Counted from the first letter of the stretch, positions 1-9,029 are shown. The stretch is 64,000 nucleotides of DNA from Roseivirga sp. UBA6061 (GCA_002427745.1 DIYF01000187.1:61092-125091); one strand, 5' to 3'. Notes: generated by a model not told the origin, from the sequence alone. Translations and numbers: made by a program.

Positions 1-1095
1 CCCTCGGTCTGTGGGAAACGAAACATGGGAAGGGTAGGGCCTTGAGTCAAGTATCATTTCTCCCGTTTTTGCCATGCCATTATCGAAAATGGACATAAAC
101 AGTGTTTTATCACTAAATATGTAGTCACTCGGGTTACTCGTGGCGGGTAGTTCTTTTCTATGAAACCGGTAGTACAGTTTCCGATAAGGATCGCGTATGA
201 TTCTTTCAAAATTCACACTGCGCATATGGTGATTCAACTTTTCCCCTACGTCTTCACATCGGTCCCAGCTTATGGGTTGTACTTTGTTCTTCGTGTACTG
301 CGATCTTCCGTCAAAAATTGAAGTCTCCCCACGAGTAAGGTCATATAGATAGATATTGGGGTCATTTTTGAAATTGTATAGCAAACTATCATGGTCCCAG
401 GTGGTAAATAAAGTGCTCATAAATCCGTAGCAGTTTTCCTGCATTTCAGGAGGGTATGATACAGGCAGGTAAGACATGCTACCGGCTTTCACATCTATGG
501 CTGATATGAGTTTATTGCCTTTATATCTTCTTGGGTCACAGGCACCATACTGCATGGAATGGTATAGACCGAAAAGCTTTCTGTGCTTTTTACTGAAATG
601 GATGGGATGGTTTTTTTCCATCCAGAAGTAAGCTTCATCACTGTCATGACCTTTTATAGGAGAGGCTGTGGTGTTGATGGCAATTTTGTCTTTTACTTCT
701 CCTTTTCTGTTTATGAGTACAATCTGATGAGCGCTCATGATGTAAATAGAGTCAAGGGTGACTGGTGCAAACGAGATTACCTCAGGAATACCGTTAGGGC
801 CTTGTTCTTCCAGGGCTATTTTACCCTCGTAAGATTCACATGAGAGGTCAAATATGTCAATGCTGTAGGTGAAACGATTATAGCCCAGAAGGTAGAGCGC
901 ATCATTTTCAGCAACCGTTCCGAAAAGCGGGTAGATAAAAGTCTGTTGCTCCGTGATAGGTATACTGACCGTATCAACATGCATGTAGAAGCTTCCGAAA
1001 GGACTTTTTGGGGAAATAACCTCGTGAGCCTGCTTTTTTTCACAGGCATAGAATGCTACTCCCATCATCAAAAATGATAGTATAAGGTTTTTCAA
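1..1095 (-). CDS. DUF4221-type beta-propeller lipoprotein (3' end cut by window edge)
   Basis: An open frame of 365 codons runs off the left edge, so the C-terminus is missing. The chosen start is TTG at 1095, because it gives a lipoprotein signal peptide: a short basic N-terminus, a hydrophobic run, and the lipobox-like VAFYAC around residue 18. An in-frame ATG at 1068 would remove most of that signal. The body is rich in beta-strand-like segments with scattered aromatic residues and resembles the complete lipoprotein at 47887-49020 in size and character. Both look like the Bacteroidota DUF4221/6-bladed-propeller lipoproteins, whose function is not established. It is probably anchored in the envelope. 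The family assignment is by resemblance only. Confidence 0.6.
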   Translation of the reverse strand, partial: MKNLILSFLMMGVAFYACEKKQAHEVISPKSPFGSFYMHVDTVSIPITEQQTFIYPLFGTVAENDALYLLGYNRFTYSIDIFDLSCESYEGKIALEEQGPNGIPEVISFAPVTLDSIYIMSAHQIVLINRKGEVKDKIAINTTASPIKGHDSDEAYFWMEKNHPIHFSKKHRKLFGLYHSMQYGACDPRRYKGNKLISAIDVKAGSMSYLPVSYPPEMQENCYGFMSTLFTTWDHDSLLYNFKNDPNIYLYDLTRGETSIFDGRSQYTKNKVQPISWDRCEDVGEKLNHHMRSVNFERIIRDPYRKLYYRFHRKELPATSNPSDYIFSDKTLFMSIFDNGMAKTGEMILDSRPYPSHVSFPTDRG

Positions 1096-1190
1096 TATAA
1101 AATTCGGTTGTTACGGGTATTTATAGTAGCACGGAATAAATATATGAAAGATGGGTTTTGTTCAAAATCTGAAAAACTGACTTTGGTCTT

Positions 1191-2057
1191 TTAAAAGACA
1201 GGACTTGCCTCGAATACCTTGCGATAGTCTGTAGGTTTATGCCCTGTGATCTGTTTGAACTGACGATTGAAATAGGAAAGACTGTTATAGCCACAGGAAA
1301 AGGCTACTTCGGAAATAGGTTGTACTTCCGTACTGAGTAGTTGTACGGACTTGGAGATGCGATACTCGTTCAGAAATTGTGTAAAGGTTTTGGTGGTATG
1401 CCGTTTGAATAAGCGGCAAAAAGCGGGAACTGTCATGCTGGCCAGCTCGGCTGCTTCATTGAGGCTTACATCCTCCATGTACTTCTCAGCAATCAGGGCA
1501 TATACTTTATTGATTCTGTTGAAGTCTCCGGGTGCTACGGCCAGAGAGGCTCTTCCCGGACTGATAAGTCGATAATCTTTTTGCAGTGCCAAATCGTTCA
1601 AAAAATCGAGTAGCAGAATCAGTCTCTTAAAAGGGTCAGCCAGAATGATCTCATTCAGACGGGCTTCAGCTCCCTGCTTAATCCCGGAACCAAAGATGAT
1701 TCCTTCGTGAGATCGCTTAAACAGGTTTCTGATCTGATTCATTTCAGGGCGCTCCATAAAATTTTCTCCCATGAAGTCCTCCTTTAGCTGAAGTACTATT
1801 TCGTAGTTGTTCTCTCGCTGATAGTTGAGGAATGGAAGGTGTGGAATATCCGGCCCGATAAAAATGAGCATCCCGTCTTCATAGTAGGAGAGGTGGTTAC
1901 CTACTCTCTGTTCTCCCACACCATTTTTTACAAACACCATCTCGTACTCAGGGTGGTGGTGCCAGTAGTTGATGTTGCAGGTGAAGTGGTGGGCGTGCCG
2001 CTCTATGAAGAATGAGCTGCCAACATTGGGGGATATTCTCTCTACTAAAGGACGCAT
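1191..2057 (-). CDS. AraC-family transcriptional regulator
   Basis: This 288-residue protein has the usual AraC layout. Its N-terminal cupin-like sensor (about residues 15-90) carries a histidine-rich stretch, HAHHF and YWHHHPEYE. Its C-terminal double helix-turn-helix (about 185-285) ends in the family signature, with AFSCGYNSLSYFNRQFKQ followed by TGHKPTDYR. It is transcribed divergently from the VOC/MFS pair starting at 2190, and the 132-bp gap holds CAATATTGT repeats suited to AraC binding. It probably regulates that pair, itself, or both. The effector is unknown. The cupin suggests a small metabolite. Confidence 0.9.
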   Translation of the reverse strand: MRPLVERISPNVGSSFFIERHAHHFTCNINYWHHHPEYEMVFVKNGVGEQRVGNHLSYYEDGMLIFIGPDIPHLPFLNYQRENNYEIVLQLKEDFMGENFMERPEMNQIRNLFKRSHEGIIFGSGIKQGAEARLNEIILADPFKRLILLLDFLNDLALQKDYRLISPGRASLAVAPGDFNRINKVYALIAEKYMEDVSLNEAAELASMTVPAFCRLFKRHTTKTFTQFLNEYRISKSVQLLSTEVQPISEVAFSCGYNSLSYFNRQFKQITGHKPTDYRKVFEASPVF

Positions 2058-2071
2058 GATCTTAATTTACA

Positions 2072-2140
2072 AATATTGATCTGAAAAGAAATTTGAGATT
2101 GACTATAGATCAATATTGTTCAAAAACTGGCCAATATTGT
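2072..2140. promoter_or_regulatory. Candidate AraC operator repeats
   Basis: The 9-mer CAATATTGT occurs at 2111-2119 and 2132-2140, exactly 21 bp apart, so both copies face the same side of the helix. An inverted partner, AATATTGATC (2072-2081) against GATCAATATT (2108-2117), lies nearer the regulator gene. Two direct half-sites about 21 bp apart is the usual AraC-family arrangement. Binding is inferred. Confidence 0.45.
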
Positions 2141-2189
2141 GGATTTGAAGCTTTGTGTTCATTTGTTCCTTTGAAAAAATGCTTTTGCC

Positions 2190-2591
2190 ATGATACTGGA
2201 ACACGTTGCTATATGGACCTATCAGCTTGATAAGCTGAAGCGATTCTATGAGACTTATTTTGAGGGAAAAGCCGGAGAGAAATACGTGAACAGACGAAAC
2301 GGATTCTCTTCTTACTTCCTCAGTTTTGCAGGCGGTTCCAGGCTGGAGTTGATGCAAATGCCCGATATCCCGGAGCATCAGAATGATGTATACAGGCAGT
2401 TTACCGGACTGATTCATATGGCCTTTGCCACCGCGGGTGAAAAAGAAGTGGATGTATTGACAGAGCGGCTCCGGGCTGATGGTTATGAGGTCATAGGAGA
2501 GCCCAGAACAACCGGAGACGGTTACTATGAAAGCGTGGTACTTGATCCCGACCAAAACAGGGTGGAAATCACATGTCTGCCGACAATATGA
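2190..2591 (+). CDS. VOC-family (glyoxalase/bleomycin-resistance fold) protein
   Basis: This 133-residue protein starts MILEHVAIWTYQLDKLKRFY, the typical first beta-alpha unit of a VOC domain. It contains a second half with GLIHMAFATAG and ends with LDPDQNRVEITC. The likely metal ligands are His5, the His in GLIHMAF and the Glu in NRVEI, which matches the family's H/H/E pattern. VOC proteins include lyases, dioxygenases and resistance proteins, and the substrate cannot be read from the sequence. Its stop codon overlaps the start of the downstream MFS gene by 19 bp, so the two are almost certainly cotranscribed. Confidence 0.85.
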   Translation: MILEHVAIWTYQLDKLKRFYETYFEGKAGEKYVNRRNGFSSYFLSFAGGSRLELMQMPDIPEHQNDVYRQFTGLIHMAFATAGEKEVDVLTERLRADGYEVIGEPRTTGDGYYESVVLDPDQNRVEITCLPTI

Positions 2592-3733
2592 TAGGAACGA
2601 TTAAAAGCTTTTTTGTACTGGCTGAACGCAGGGCTGTAGGGCTCGTCTTTTTTGTGCTGAGCCTGATTTTCGGTGCCTGGGTAACCCGATTGCCGGAGAT
2701 CAAAGAGACACTGGAACTATCGGAAAGAGAGTTGGGAATAGCCCTTTTCTTCATGCCGCTGGGAGCTATTACCCTCTTGCCCTTCTACAGTACCCTTATT
2801 TCTAAATGGGGTGAACGGAAGGCTTCCATTATAGGTGTGATGAGCCTGCTTTTAGCCATTTTGCTACCTGTCTGGGCCCCTTCCTATGGCTGGCTGATGG
2901 CAGGACTTTACGTGCTGGGGCTGTCCATGGGGCTTACCGATGTAGCCATTAATGCGGCTGCGGCAGAAGTAGAAAAGCAAAAGTCATGTCAGATCATGTC
3001 GGCCAGCCATGGCTTTTTCAGTTTGGGAGGCATGGTAGGTGCGGCTACTTCCGGGATCTTTATCTGGCTGGAGGTGAGTCCTTTACAGCATTTACTCTTT
3101 TGGTCTGTCTTTTTTGCCCTGATCATACCCTTTGTCGCAAAACATCTGCTGAATGCAAAGGAAGTCCAGACTAAATCAAAAGCTTTTCAATTACCGTCCA
3201 GGGCGGTGCTGGGCCTGGCCCTGATTGCCTTTTGCATTATGATGAGCGAAGGAGGGATTACCGACTGGAGCACTATTTACATAAGAGAAGAATTACTGGC
3301 CAGCCCTGAGCGCGCTGGTCTGGGCTTTGCCGGCTTTTCCGCGTTGATGGCCATCGGGCGGTTTTTGGGTGACAGGCTGATTATGAAATACGGAGCTAAG
3401 CGGCTCATGATCGTTTGCTGCTCTATATCCGTACTGGGGCTGGGGCTTACTGTGCTGCATTCAGAAACCCTGGCCATTGCGGGGTTCAGTCTGGCTGGAC
3501 TGGGGTATTCAGTAGTCGTGCCGATTCTCTTCAGCCGATCAGCCAAGGTAAAAGGAGTAACTCCTTCCAAGGGCATTGCCTCAGTCGCTTCAGCAGGCTA
3601 CATCGGTCTGCTGGTAGGCCCAGTGGTCATCGGCTTCATCGCCAACGACATTAGCCTGAGCGGAGGTTTTGTGTTTCTGATGAGCCTGACAGGACTCGCC
3701 TTGCTGATGTCGCTCAGAACTTCCTGGAGCTAG
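2573..3733 (+). CDS. MFS transporter
   Basis: The protein has 386 residues and about 12 hydrophobic segments. Loop motifs such as SKWGERKAS after the second helix and GDRLIMKYGAKR between helices 8 and 9 are typical of the major facilitator superfamily. The GGITDWSTIYIRE segment resembles the YbjJ/FucP-like branch. The start at 2573 lies inside the end of the VOC gene, so translation is probably coupled. It is an inner-membrane transporter of unknown substrate, plausibly controlled by the divergent AraC regulator. Export of a toxic compound handled by the VOC protein is one possibility, not shown by sequence. Confidence 0.85.
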   Translation: MSADNMIGTIKSFFVLAERRAVGLVFFVLSLIFGAWVTRLPEIKETLELSERELGIALFFMPLGAITLLPFYSTLISKWGERKASIIGVMSLLLAILLPVWAPSYGWLMAGLYVLGLSMGLTDVAINAAAAEVEKQKSCQIMSASHGFFSLGGMVGAATSGIFIWLEVSPLQHLLFWSVFFALIIPFVAKHLLNAKEVQTKSKAFQLPSRAVLGLALIAFCIMMSEGGITDWSTIYIREELLASPERAGLGFAGFSALMAIGRFLGDRLIMKYGAKRLMIVCCSISVLGLGLTVLHSETLAIAGFSLAGLGYSVVVPILFSRSAKVKGVTPSKGIASVASAGYIGLLVGPVVIGFIANDISLSGGFVFLMSLTGLALLMSLRTSWS

Positions 3734-3742
3734 ACCGGTATA

Positions 3743-4201
3743 CTAGTTATCCTTTAGTTCTACCAGGTTGACATAGTCTTTTGTACCCATTCGTTTTACG
3801 CTGATCTCTCCATCTTTGAACTCAAGAACGGCAATCGCAGATACTTTGACAGACTGTCTTGGCCATTTTAAGTGATCGTTTACGTTGCCTTCGATGTTCA
3901 TCTTTTTGGCCTTTTGGTTTGTATCATTACGGTAGCTGATCAGGCAGGAATTGCCCCGGTTATCCACCAGGATCTGGAGTCCTAAAACACCTTCTATCTT
4001 ACTTTTCATCTTTGTGTCCCAGCCCTGGGTTACGGCTTCAATAATTTTTGACCGGTCAATTTTTGCAATGATAGAATCTGATTCCAGCACGAACTGATCG
4101 AGGTAACAGTTGTTGGTTACTTCAGGGTAAGCATGCTGAGCAAATGACTGTACGCTGGCTATCATCATCAGCGCAAAAAGCAGGTGTTTCAGTTTTTTCA
4201 T
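3743..4201 (-). CDS. Secreted protein of unknown function (TonB-C-like?)
   Basis: This 152-residue protein has a clear Sec signal peptide (MKKLKHLLFALMMIASVQSF, cleaved near AQ). The mature part includes LGLQILVDNRGNSCLISYRN and ends with a strand-rich region. The pattern faintly recalls the small TonB C-terminal fold found in Bacteroidota periplasmic proteins, but no signature is decisive. It converges with the MFS gene ending at 3733, leaving only 9 bp between stops. It follows the HExxH protein on the same strand after 85 bp, so the two may be cotranscribed. Confidence 0.6.
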   Translation of the reverse strand: MKKLKHLLFALMMIASVQSFAQHAYPEVTNNCYLDQFVLESDSIIAKIDRSKIIEAVTQGWDTKMKSKIEGVLGLQILVDNRGNSCLISYRNDTNQKAKKMNIEGNVNDHLKWPRQSVKVSAIAVLEFKDGEISVKRMGTKDYVNLVELKDN

Positions 4202-4286
4202 AACGGCAGCTAAGATAATAAATAAGTGATTTCAATATATCAGCAAAACTCTGAGGATTGGGGAAAACCCGGGGAGTCAGGAATAA

Positions 4287-5297
4287 CTACCTGATGCGAA
4301 GTTCTTTATCAAGTGCTACCATGGTAGCCAGGTTGAGCTCCTTTTTCAGCATTTCTGCTTCTTCTGAGAAGAGACCCACCCCATTGCTACCAATGAAATA
4401 GTAGCCGTCTTCACGGTGAACGGAAGTATAATTGTCAGAAGTGACAATGTTCTCAATGGTATCGAGGCGCTCTTCAAACTGACCCAGCAGCGCATTGAAG
4501 CGGGTATCTATGGCCGTGTAAACTTTGCGTAGATTATCATTGGCCATAATGTCGCTGTAGATAGCGGGATGATCGGTTTTAGCCAGCTCGAGGTACTTCA
4601 GAATATAGTATTTGAATTCGTAATAGGCGAAGTAAGTGCCAGCCAGGTTACTTACATGCTCGAGGTAGATCTTATTATCATCATTGGCTTTTTGCTGATA
4701 GTATTCAAAGAGATCATAGGCTGTTTTCGTACCATGGTAATAGGCGTTCCATTCATCCATAAGTCCATAAATGCCCTGAACCTGGCTACCCAGGTTGTTG
4801 TCTTTGGGGATGATGTAGGGATTAAAACGGAAAGTGCGCAGTGCCTTGGGGATTCCGGACTTGAGCTTATTGCTGGTAAAGACCTCTGAATGCTTTACCA
4901 GATAGATTTCATCCTTAGTCAGAAAGAAGGCAGAGTAGCTGTCGCCAAATTCATAATCATCAACGGGGTTCTGCTCCAGCATTACATAGGCATAGCGGGA
5001 CGTAAAACCGTGCATGGTTTCGTGAACTACGGTATTGAGTGATTCGATAATGCCTTTTTCAGTACGTTCGCTCAACCAGGCGGTGGGCGATTGCTCGCGC
5101 GACAAGGTGATTTGTGAGTTGCCGATATTGAATTTATTGGGAGTAGCCGCAAGCAGAGCCATCATGGTATGACTTTCCGGGCTGTACTGCTCCAGGTATT
5201 CCATGATTTTGGCTTCAGCCTCTTTACCGGAGAGTCTCTGCGCTGAAACTGACAATGAGGCAAGCAGAAAAATCAGAAAAAAAATATTGAGCCTCAT
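4287..5297 (-). CDS. Secreted protein with HExxH motif (putative metallopeptidase)
   Basis: The protein has 336 residues, with a signal peptide ending at SVSAQ (about residue 20). Residues 92-96 read HETMH, flanked by TVV before and GFTS after. This is a zinc-metallopeptidase HExxH core in a helix-like context. A third ligand is not obvious; an acidic cluster near residue 120 (DEIYLVKHSE) and MDEWNAYYHG near 190 are candidates. I do not recognise the family. It lies downstream of the LytS/LytTR pair on the same strand, separated by 216 bp, and upstream of the small secreted protein ending at 3743. Confidence 0.55.
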   Translation of the reverse strand: MRLNIFFLIFLLASLSVSAQRLSGKEAEAKIMEYLEQYSPESHTMMALLAATPNKFNIGNSQITLSREQSPTAWLSERTEKGIIESLNTVVHETMHGFTSRYAYVMLEQNPVDDYEFGDSYSAFFLTKDEIYLVKHSEVFTSNKLKSGIPKALRTFRFNPYIIPKDNNLGSQVQGIYGLMDEWNAYYHGTKTAYDLFEYYQQKANDDNKIYLEHVSNLAGTYFAYYEFKYYILKYLELAKTDHPAIYSDIMANDNLRKVYTAIDTRFNALLGQFEERLDTIENIVTSDNYTSVHREDGYYFIGSNGVGLFSEEAEMLKKELNLATMVALDKELRIR

Positions 5298-5513
5298 AAG
5301 TAACGTTTTGACCTTTAAAACCGGAAACAGACCTCTTTACTATCAACCCGATTGACCTTGAATTGTTACTCACTGAGGAGTAAGACTGATGAAAGCAAAC
5401 CCGAATCTTTGAACCGATCAGAATATAGGAAATAACGGAATCATTTCCGATAAGTTATTGACCTTCATGAAATTAATTGGAACCGCATAGCAGGCTGGCC
5501 CTACCGGGGAACC

Positions 5514-6257
5514 CTAGAAATCTGAAAAGAGCCTGATCACATGTTCCTTCTGTGTTCTGCTTACCGGAACCTGGTCACCATTATTCAACACCAGGTAGCC
5601 GCCATCTTTTTTTACGTACTTTTCCAGACAGGCCTTATTGATAAGGTGAGACTGATGTACTCTGGCGAAGCCCTGGTTTTTCAGCATGTCGTAAAAGTGG
5701 CCGAGGTGTCTTGAGACCATCACGCTTTCGCCACTTTTCAAAATAAAGTGACAATAGTTATTGTCGGCTTGTATGCGGATGATATTACCCAGTTCTACCA
5801 GACGGATTTCATCACTCAGGTTGAGAGCGATTTTCCGGGTTTCTCCTTTCAGGTATTTGTTGAGGTTGGAAAGCTGAGGTTCCTGGGTGTTTTTAATGTT
5901 TTTGAGCTTGGAAACGGCTCCCATCAGTTCATCCTTGTCAATGGGCTTGAGCAGGTAGTCCAGGGCACTGAACTTAATGGCGTTGAGGGCATAAGAGTCA
6001 AAAGCTGTCACGAAAATAACCTGAAAATCCACGGGCTGAAGCTTCTCCAGCAGGCTGAACCCGTCTCCACCAGGCATTTCTATATCCAGAAAAATCACCT
6101 CGGGCCTGACCCGCTTTATCAGATGAGTGGCCTCTGCCACAGAGGCTGCGTGCCCGACTACTTCTATACCCGGACAATGCCTTATCAACATATTCTGCAG
6201 GTTCTCCCGGTTATGGGGTTCATCATCCACTATGATGGCCGTGTATTGCTCGGTCAT
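5514..6257 (-). CDS. LytTR-family response regulator
   Basis: The protein has 247 residues. The receiver domain (about 5-120) has the acidic pair DDEP at the start, the phospho-acceptor Asp in VIFLDIEMPGG, and the conserved Lys in YLLKPIDKDE. A LytTR DNA-binding domain (about 145-245) follows, with FARVHQSHLINK and VPVSRTQKEHV. It recognises direct-repeat promoter elements in other members. The start overlaps the stop of the upstream kinase gene by 4 bp (ATGA), so the two form a translationally coupled two-component pair. Targets are unknown; the downstream secreted-protein genes at 3743-5297 are candidates. Confidence 0.92.
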   Translation of the reverse strand: MTEQYTAIIVDDEPHNRENLQNMLIRHCPGIEVVGHAASVAEATHLIKRVRPEVIFLDIEMPGGDGFSLLEKLQPVDFQVIFVTAFDSYALNAIKFSALDYLLKPIDKDELMGAVSKLKNIKNTQEPQLSNLNKYLKGETRKIALNLSDEIRLVELGNIIRIQADNNYCHFILKSGESVMVSRHLGHFYDMLKNQGFARVHQSHLINKACLEKYVKKDGGYLVLNNGDQVPVSRTQKEHVIRLFSDF

Positions 6258-7867
6258 AAGTCTTTTGGTATTTCAATGATCACGCGGAAGCCTCCTTCCG
6301 GTAACTCCGTAGTCGTAACATCCAGTTTTACATCCTGCTCCAACTGTCTGGCCAGTATATCAAGTCTCTCCTTGCCCAGGCTCATCCCTTTACCGTTTCC
6401 GTTATGCTTCTCACTTCCTTTGCCATTGTCTGTAATCTCCAGGAGGCAGGAAGGGCCATTGTCATAGATGCGAACCAGAATACGGTCTCCTTTGCCATTG
6501 ACTATGCCGTGAATCACAGCATTTTCAAGATAAGGCTGCAGGATCATGGAAGGTACCAGCATATTCTGATCAATCTCTTTGGCAATGACAAGATCGAAAC
6601 TGAAGGGACTTCTCATCTGCTCCAGCTCAATATACAATCTGCTGATTTCAAGTTCCTGGTGGAGCGAGTGCAGCGTGTCATCCGACTGGGCCAGAACGGT
6701 TCTTAAGAGTCTGGATAGCTTCACGATATAATCGTTGGCTACCTCGGTGTCCTGTTTGTTGACCAGGTTCTGAATAGCATTCAGGGAGTTAAAGAGAAAA
6801 TGTGGATTGAGTTGAGCCCTAATGGCCTTTAATTCTGCATCTGATATTTTTTGCAGGAGCGCCAGGTTTTTGATCTTGCGTCTGGTGACAGAACGATAAA
6901 CCAAAAAGACCAGTATCAGAAAAGGAATAATGCTCACCACCCAGTAGCCATAGCGCTCCCAGCCCGGCTTTCTAATGACAAATTCGTAATCAGTGAATTT
7001 CTTGCCGTATACTTTATCAGGCTCTTCAATGATCAGGCGGTAATCGCCCGGTTCCAGGCTGCCAATGATGAATGTATCATCGGTCAGATGCTCTTCCTGA
7101 CTAATCTTAGTATACTTGCCGCCTCCTGTCAGGTAAATCTCGGCAGAAGGTGAGAGCCTGGAAGTGTTGATAAAGAAATCATCTCTGTCATGTGGGAAGA
7201 CCGGATTTGGAGGTGGCCCTTCCTGGCTAAGACTATCGATATAGCCTTCTTCTATCCATTTGTCATAGTTCGAGCGGGGGACACGTTCAAAATCCTCTGT
7301 ATAGACACTCTCCGAGTATTCCATCATTTCGGAGAACAGGTAGATATCCACTATGCGGGGTGGGGCGAGGTCTACCTTATATTTCAGGTTGACAAAGACC
7401 CGGCCTTCTTCTACTGTAGCCACTGTTCTGAGCACATGCAGATTATCTGATGTACCTGGAGAATACATCTTGGCTCCCAGGAAAGCCACTTTTTTACCTT
7501 TGTAGTTATAGTCGAAATCCCTGATCAGGGTGTTGGTATAGTCACCGGCCCAGTTATACCAGTAATTCTTTTCGGTGTCTTTGGTTATGGTAGGCAGGAA
7601 GAGAATGATCTGAGAACCATGGGGGAGCACGAGGTTTTCCGGCACTCCAAACTCGTCAAAGCCGCTGCAGAGCATAGAGATATCATGGAATTCATCAGAT
7701 CGGTTCTCATCATACTCGAAAATCTTCATGACATCACCCTTCAGGGCATACTCTGCCTTCAGAACTCTTATACCCAGTGGAATTTTACCATAGGTAATGA
7801 CGGTATGCTGCGCCATGACCGTGGCGCAGCAAAAGAACAAACATAGAATGAAGACTACTCTCATCAT
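6254..7867 (-). CDS. LytS-type sensor histidine kinase
   Basis: The chosen start is ATG at 7867, giving a good signal peptide (MMRVVFILCLFFCCATVMAQ); the longer frame to 7945 adds an odd second hydrophobic segment. A periplasmic region of about 290 residues resembles the T9SS-plug-like (DUF5103-type) sensory part seen in Bacteroidota kinases. One membrane helix follows (YWVVSIIPFLILVFLVYRS). The cytoplasmic His_kinase domain has the phospho-acceptor in LNPHFLFNSLNAIQNLV, and a HATPase region ends with NGKGMSLGKERL. It phosphorylates the coupled LytTR regulator. The ligand is unknown. Confidence 0.9.
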   Translation of the reverse strand: MMRVVFILCLFFCCATVMAQHTVITYGKIPLGIRVLKAEYALKGDVMKIFEYDENRSDEFHDISMLCSGFDEFGVPENLVLPHGSQIILFLPTITKDTEKNYWYNWAGDYTNTLIRDFDYNYKGKKVAFLGAKMYSPGTSDNLHVLRTVATVEEGRVFVNLKYKVDLAPPRIVDIYLFSEMMEYSESVYTEDFERVPRSNYDKWIEEGYIDSLSQEGPPPNPVFPHDRDDFFINTSRLSPSAEIYLTGGGKYTKISQEEHLTDDTFIIGSLEPGDYRLIIEEPDKVYGKKFTDYEFVIRKPGWERYGYWVVSIIPFLILVFLVYRSVTRRKIKNLALLQKISDAELKAIRAQLNPHFLFNSLNAIQNLVNKQDTEVANDYIVKLSRLLRTVLAQSDDTLHSLHQELEISRLYIELEQMRSPFSFDLVIAKEIDQNMLVPSMILQPYLENAVIHGIVNGKGDRILVRIYDNGPSCLLEITDNGKGSEKHNGNGKGMSLGKERLDILARQLEQDVKLDVTTTELPEGGFRVIIEIPKDL

Positions 7868-7990
7868 TTTGAGTTTTTGATTCAATGTGAAGAACCAAAG
7901 AAAACAAGTTAGAAAAATGACGGCTGAGAATACGGCAGGCCACAATGAGAATTCGGAGATGGCTATAACTAAGCCCTCAATCTCCCCCTC

Positions 7991-8037
7991 AAGGTCTCTC
8001 TACCCCCCTCTCAGGGTCTCTCGCAGAGGACCCTGAG
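7991..8037. repeat. REP-like hairpin element, copy 1
   Basis: A pyrimidine-rich lead (GGTCTCTCTACCCC) is followed by a hairpin at 8010-8037. The stem CTCAGGGTC pairs with GACCCTGAG, and CTC/GAG extends it inside around a GCA loop with one bulged T. The same unit recurs at 8379-8425. The 7868-8430 gap holds no convincing gene. A further hairpin (CTGCCAC 8124-8130 with GTGGCAG 8146-8152) lies between the two copies. Confidence 0.6.
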
Positions 8038-8378
8038 GATGGGCAGCGTTTCCTGAAGCAACCAAACCATCCTGATCTTCGCTGTATTCTGAAAATCGCT
8101 CTCTTAGTTCAGCGCTAAAAAAACTGCCACGTCCTGAGGGGAGAGGTGGCAGATAAGATAGGAAGAAGATGGTGCTCAACATTTTGGTTGATCACTGTGT
8201 GAATTAGACGATAAGGATTGGTTTAAGAAATATGGAATGAGAATCTGGTACGACTCAATTAGAATTTGGTCAGGTCAGTAAACCTCTTTCCCGGAAACAA
8301 TTTCCCTCCCTCAGGGGCTGGTTCTTACTCACTTAGAGTCTCACTCTCCCTCCTCCAAAGTCTCTTCTTATCCTCCCC

Positions 8379-8425
8379 AGGGTCTCTCTACCCCTCCCTC
8401 AGGGTCTCTCGCAGAGGACCCTGAG
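8379..8425. repeat. REP-like hairpin element, copy 2
   Basis: This is a near-identical copy of the element at 7991-8037. The hairpin occupies 8398-8425 with the same 9-bp stem and the same inner loop. It sits 5 bp beyond the stop codon of the VOC gene ending at 8431, so it may also end that transcript. No T-tract follows, so a repeat element is the better label. Confidence 0.6.
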
Positions 8426-8430
8426 TACAC

Positions 8431-8790
8431 TTACAGCTTCTGCTTAAACACCATGGAGTTATGGTCCGGGTCGTAGAGCCCTGCGGAGCGGAAACCTCCT
8501 TCTTCTGTCACATGACTCATCATTTGTCCGCCATGTGCTTTGGCAGCCTGAAGTACCTGATCAAGGTCATCAACTACAATATCAAACTGATGCCGGTTTT
8601 GCTCTGCGGTATTTTGTGCCAGAGAGGCAGGACAAAACAGCAGTTTCAGATCTCCCCATTGTGCGGCATAGAGTTTTGCCCCGTACATCTCCTGTTCTGT
8701 AAAGTTGATGTCAAAGACAGCCTTGTAGAAGCCCAGCATTTTGGGCATGTCGGTAATGGCTATGGTAAGGCCTTCTATTTGGTAGTTCAT
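8431..8790 (-). CDS. VOC-family (glyoxalase-like) protein
   Basis: The protein has 119 residues and begins with MNYQIEGLTIAITDMPKMLG, followed by FYKAVFDINF and the second-half motif NRHQFDIVVDDLDQVLQAA. It ends in GLYDPDHNSMVFKQ. The usual first metal ligand position near residue 10 is not His, although later His and acidic residues are present, so metal binding may be altered. It is a single-gene unit next to the REP-like elements, and its substrate is unknown. It differs from the VOC protein at 2190, so it is not a recent duplicate. Confidence 0.8.
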   Translation of the reverse strand: MNYQIEGLTIAITDMPKMLGFYKAVFDINFTEQEMYGAKLYAAQWGDLKLLFCPASLAQNTAEQNRHQFDIVVDDLDQVLQAAKAHGGQMMSHVTEEGGFRSAGLYDPDHNSMVFKQKL

Positions 8791-9029
8791 TCTATAAAGT
8801 AGTCAATCTGAGGGTTTTAGGGAAGGTGTCGGGGGAATAAAGGTGTGAGTCAGGATAATTGATGAGTCAATTTGGTATCGCTTCTGGCTTTTATCTGAAT
8901 TAAAGCAGTGAAATACAGAGGGAGAGAAGCTGGAAAGCTATGCAGTAAATTAATCGTGTGTTCGATGATGACTTCAACAGTCAGACATGCACTAATTGTT
9001 TGTTATCCACGACTGAATACGAACCATCC

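Noticed and set aside
2103..2555. 150-residue minus-strand frame opposite the VOC gene
   Set aside because: It is antisense to a well-supported VOC domain and has no recognisable content.
7868..7945. Extension of the first LytS kinase
   Set aside because: It adds a second hydrophobic segment before a complete signal peptide that starts at 7867.
8000..8182. 60-residue open frame in the REP-like region (minus strand)
   Set aside because: It runs through the repeat hairpin, has no coding character I can see, and its sequence is a by-product of pyrimidine-rich repeats.
8958..9029. Extension of the two-repeat secreted protein
   Set aside because: It hides the signal peptide; the ATG at 9030 is a better start.
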